Of a DNA stretch of 15,396 nt, positions 13,801 to 15,396 are shown one piece after another. The notes below the pieces were generated by a model that worked only from the letters and a program-made list of their open reading frames with translations, was not told the DNA's origin and made no database searches. The translations under genes were made by a program, and so were the position numbers. Origin of the DNA: Pseudomonadota bacterium. Its GTDB lineage: Bacteria > Pseudomonadota > Gammaproteobacteria > Enterobacterales > Succinivibrionaceae. The stretch covers positions 1 to 15,396 of the forward strand of contig JAEWPL010000004.1 of the NCBI GenBank assembly GCA_023460615.1, read 5' to 3'. Position 1 is the stretch's first letter. Each line of letters opens with the position of its first letter.

Positions 13801-14781
13801 TTATTTCTCGTTAAAGATAACTGATACTGGTTGTCCTAAACGTAAGAGATTGTCAGGATCTTTAACATCTACTCTAACCTCATAAACTAATGAAGCTCTA
13901 AGTTCTTCAGTTTGAACAGTTTTTGGAGTAAACATTGCAGTATCACTGATATAAGCTACAGTACCTTCAAGCGTCTGACCTAAAGAGTTATCAACCGTTG
14001 CTTTAGCTCCTATCTTAATGTTTTCAAGTTGTACTTGAGTTGCATACACTCTTACGCGTTTTTTATCGAGCATGGACAGTTCAAATACATAAGATGAAGG
14101 TGAACTCATATCACCAACTTCATTTTTACGTGTTCTAATCACGCCATCAAAAGGTGCTTTAATCACGCTTTGGCTGTCCTTTTGATACTCAAGATATTCT
14201 TTATTAGCAATACAACCGTCATATTCAGCTTTGGCTTTTAGAATATCCTCCACACGGTTACCTTTAGTTAATTTAGATAGCACCGCTTTTGCTTCATCAA
14301 GTTGACCTTTAACTTGTTTCATAGAGAAATAAGCATCGTCACGTTGCTGCCTTGAAATTGAGCGCGATTTTAAAAGGTTCTCATATCTATCATAAGTACG
14401 AGTAGCCAATTCAAGTTTATTCTCTAGAGTTTTGACATTAGCTTTCGCTTGGTTGATATCTTCAACTCTAAAGCCTGTGGTCATTTCATCTAAGCTAGCT
14501 TTAGCTTTTATACATTGTTGCTCTTGTATAGCAATTTGATGCTCTAAAGCTTTAGTATCAAGTCTTGCTAATACGGTACCAACAGTTACTTTATCTCCTT
14601 CATCTACGTAAAGATCTTGAATTTTGCCAGAGCGTTCAAAAGACAAGGCCGCTTGTCTAATATCCACAAGTCCATGTACTTTGTTGATATCACCTTGACC
14701 CTGATAAGTAGTTACTAAGGCAAAAGCTAAAACTGCAAGAGTAATACCTCCTGCTGCAATTAGTAATTTCTTATTCATCAT
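13801..14781 (-). CDS. ybhG: Membrane fusion (HlyD-family) protein, YbhG-like
   Basis: A 326-residue periplasmic adaptor anchored by one N-terminal helix (about 6-25), linking the inner-membrane ABC exporter to an outer-membrane channel. A lipoyl half (VDIRQAALSFERSGKIQDLYVDEGDKV, 39-65) is followed by a long coiled-coil hairpin (about 75-200) with two similar turns, GFRVEDINQAKANV (103-116) and GNRVEDILKAKAEY (174-187). The second lipoyl half is IKAPFDGVIRTR (207-218), then a beta-barrel domain. FTPKTVQTEELRASLVY (284-300) closely matches E. coli YbhG (332 residues). The gene begins inside the regulator gene (11-base overlap). Two ATGs are adjacent (14781 and 14778); GGTGGAG upstream fits either, with spacing slightly better for the second. 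No outer-membrane partner gene is in the window. Confidence 0.93.
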   Translation of the reverse strand: MMNKKLLIAAGGITLAVLAFALVTTYQGQGDINKVHGLVDIRQAALSFERSGKIQDLYVDEGDKVTVGTVLARLDTKALEHQIAIQEQQCIKAKASLDEMTTGFRVEDINQAKANVKTLENKLELATRTYDRYENLLKSRSISRQQRDDAYFSMKQVKGQLDEAKAVLSKLTKGNRVEDILKAKAEYDGCIANKEYLEYQKDSQSVIKAPFDGVIRTRKNEVGDMSSPSSYVFELSMLDKKRVRVYATQVQLENIKIGAKATVDNSLGQTLEGTVAYISDTAMFTPKTVQTEELRASLVYEVRVDVKDPDNLLRLGQPVSVIFNEK

Positions 14782-15388
14782 TAAGCTCCACCTTCAGAAA
14801 GTTTGTCTCTTTAATTTGATCTTTTAGTAATTGTATAAATACAGAGAAATTCATCATCGGATCTTGGTCTTTAAAGCAGGTTGAGGTGTAATTGGTTGTA
14901 AAAAAGACAGAGTAGATAATCGTAAAGTAAAACTGACTAGAGGTTTTTGATAACTTAAGTCTATTACCAATTTCTTGCCAGAGCGTTTTTAAGTTACTTA
15001 AAACCTCATGCTCCCAAAGGTTTGCAATTGCTTCATCATGTACCGCCTGCGCTGCGATCATGACGATAAATTGCTTTAACCTCTGCTGTCTTGAGATTTG
15101 CTCAAGCCTCGATAAGATCTCTAACAAAGCTTCTTTTTGATTTTTATATTTATCTATATCAATTTTTAAAAACAGATCTTTGTTGTGATTAAACTGATAA
15201 TTAAGACAAGCTTTTAACAATTCAAATTTGTCTTTAAAGTATAGATAAATAGTAGAGCGCGCTATTCCCATTTTGTCAGCTATGTCCTTAAAAGTGGTTT
15301 TCTCATAACCTAAGGAAACAAACACGCTGATAGCGCTTTCTACAATGGCATTTAACTTTTCTTGTTTTTGCTCTTTAGTGATCTTCAT
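14771..15388 (-). CDS. TetR-family repressor, probable regulator of the exporter operon
   Basis: A 205-residue regulator. The N-terminal helix-turn-helix is typical of TetR proteins: TTFKDIADKMGIARSTIYLYFKDKFELL (31-58), with the recognition helix in ARSTIYLYF. Residues about 65-195 form a divergent all-helical ligand domain. By position it corresponds to E. coli CecR (YbiH), which represses ybhGFSR, but similarity to CecR is low outside the HTH, so orthology is inferred from context. It is the first gene of the operon and overlaps the ybhG-like gene by 11 bases, so it probably controls its own operon from a promoter outside the window. Only 8 bases lie upstream of the ATG, without a stop, so the start could be further out. 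Confidence 0.88.
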   Translation of the reverse strand: MKITKEQKQEKLNAIVESAISVFVSLGYEKTTFKDIADKMGIARSTIYLYFKDKFELLKACLNYQFNHNKDLFLKIDIDKYKNQKEALLEILSRLEQISRQQRLKQFIVMIAAQAVHDEAIANLWEHEVLSNLKTLWQEIGNRLKLSKTSSQFYFTIIYSVFFTTNYTSTCFKDQDPMMNFSVFIQLLKDQIKETNFLKVELNDE

Positions 15389-15396
15389 ATTTAAAA

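Noticed and set aside
1..15396. CRISPR array, tRNA, rRNA, insertion sequence or known multi-gene defence system
   Set aside because: No spaced direct repeats, clover-leaf sequences, transposase or recombinase motifs were seen. The only nuclease-fold gene stands alone.

Overview
The window reads as chromosomal DNA of an AT-rich gammaproteobacterium. The main clues are a class B aspartate transcarbamoylase pair (pyrB followed by pyrI with its zinc site), and a TetR / membrane-fusion / tandem-ATPase / permease / permease operon in the same order as Escherichia coli cecR-ybhG-ybhF-ybhS-ybhR. An AGCS amino-acid symporter and an AAA-ATPase-like/PD-(D/E)XK protein of a type frequent in gut anaerobes also fit a host-associated anaerobe such as a member of the Succinivibrionaceae. 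That placement is inference from gene content, not from a marker gene.

Layout. 1-170 (-) is the start of a lipoprotein gene cut by the window edge. 293-1675 (+) is a TRAM-domain 23S rRNA uracil-C5 methyltransferase. 1808-3307 (+) is a sodium:alanine-type symporter closed by a strong terminator. 3583-5541 (+) is a membrane EAL-domain c-di-GMP phosphodiesterase. 5684-7351 (+) is the ATPase/nuclease-fold protein. It converges on pyrBI (7415-8838, -), and the two share a 16-bp perfect hairpin. 8839-9762 is a gene-poor stretch with the pyrB leader, one likely small membrane protein, two doubtful small frames and a long hairpin. 9763-15388 (-) is one compact operon of five genes that overlap or lie close together, read from 15388 leftwards: tetR, ybhG-like, ybhF-like, ybhS-like, ybhR-like.

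How the genes work together. PyrB and PyrI form the catalytic and regulatory chains of aspartate transcarbamoylase. The five-gene operon encodes a complete inner-membrane ABC exporter of the YbhGFSR type, with its probable repressor as the first gene. The four plus-strand genes look like separate transcription units, each with an extended -10 element (TGn plus a TATAAT-like hexamer) 30-55 bases upstream of its start.

No defence island, CRISPR array, insertion sequence, tRNA or rRNA is visible. The observations most worth checking are the pyrB leader (a 16-codon frame whose stop overlaps the pyrB start, running through a hairpin that would hide the pyrB ribosome binding site), the absence of iron-sulfur ligands in the RlmD-like enzyme, and the asymmetric ATP sites of the YbhF-like protein.
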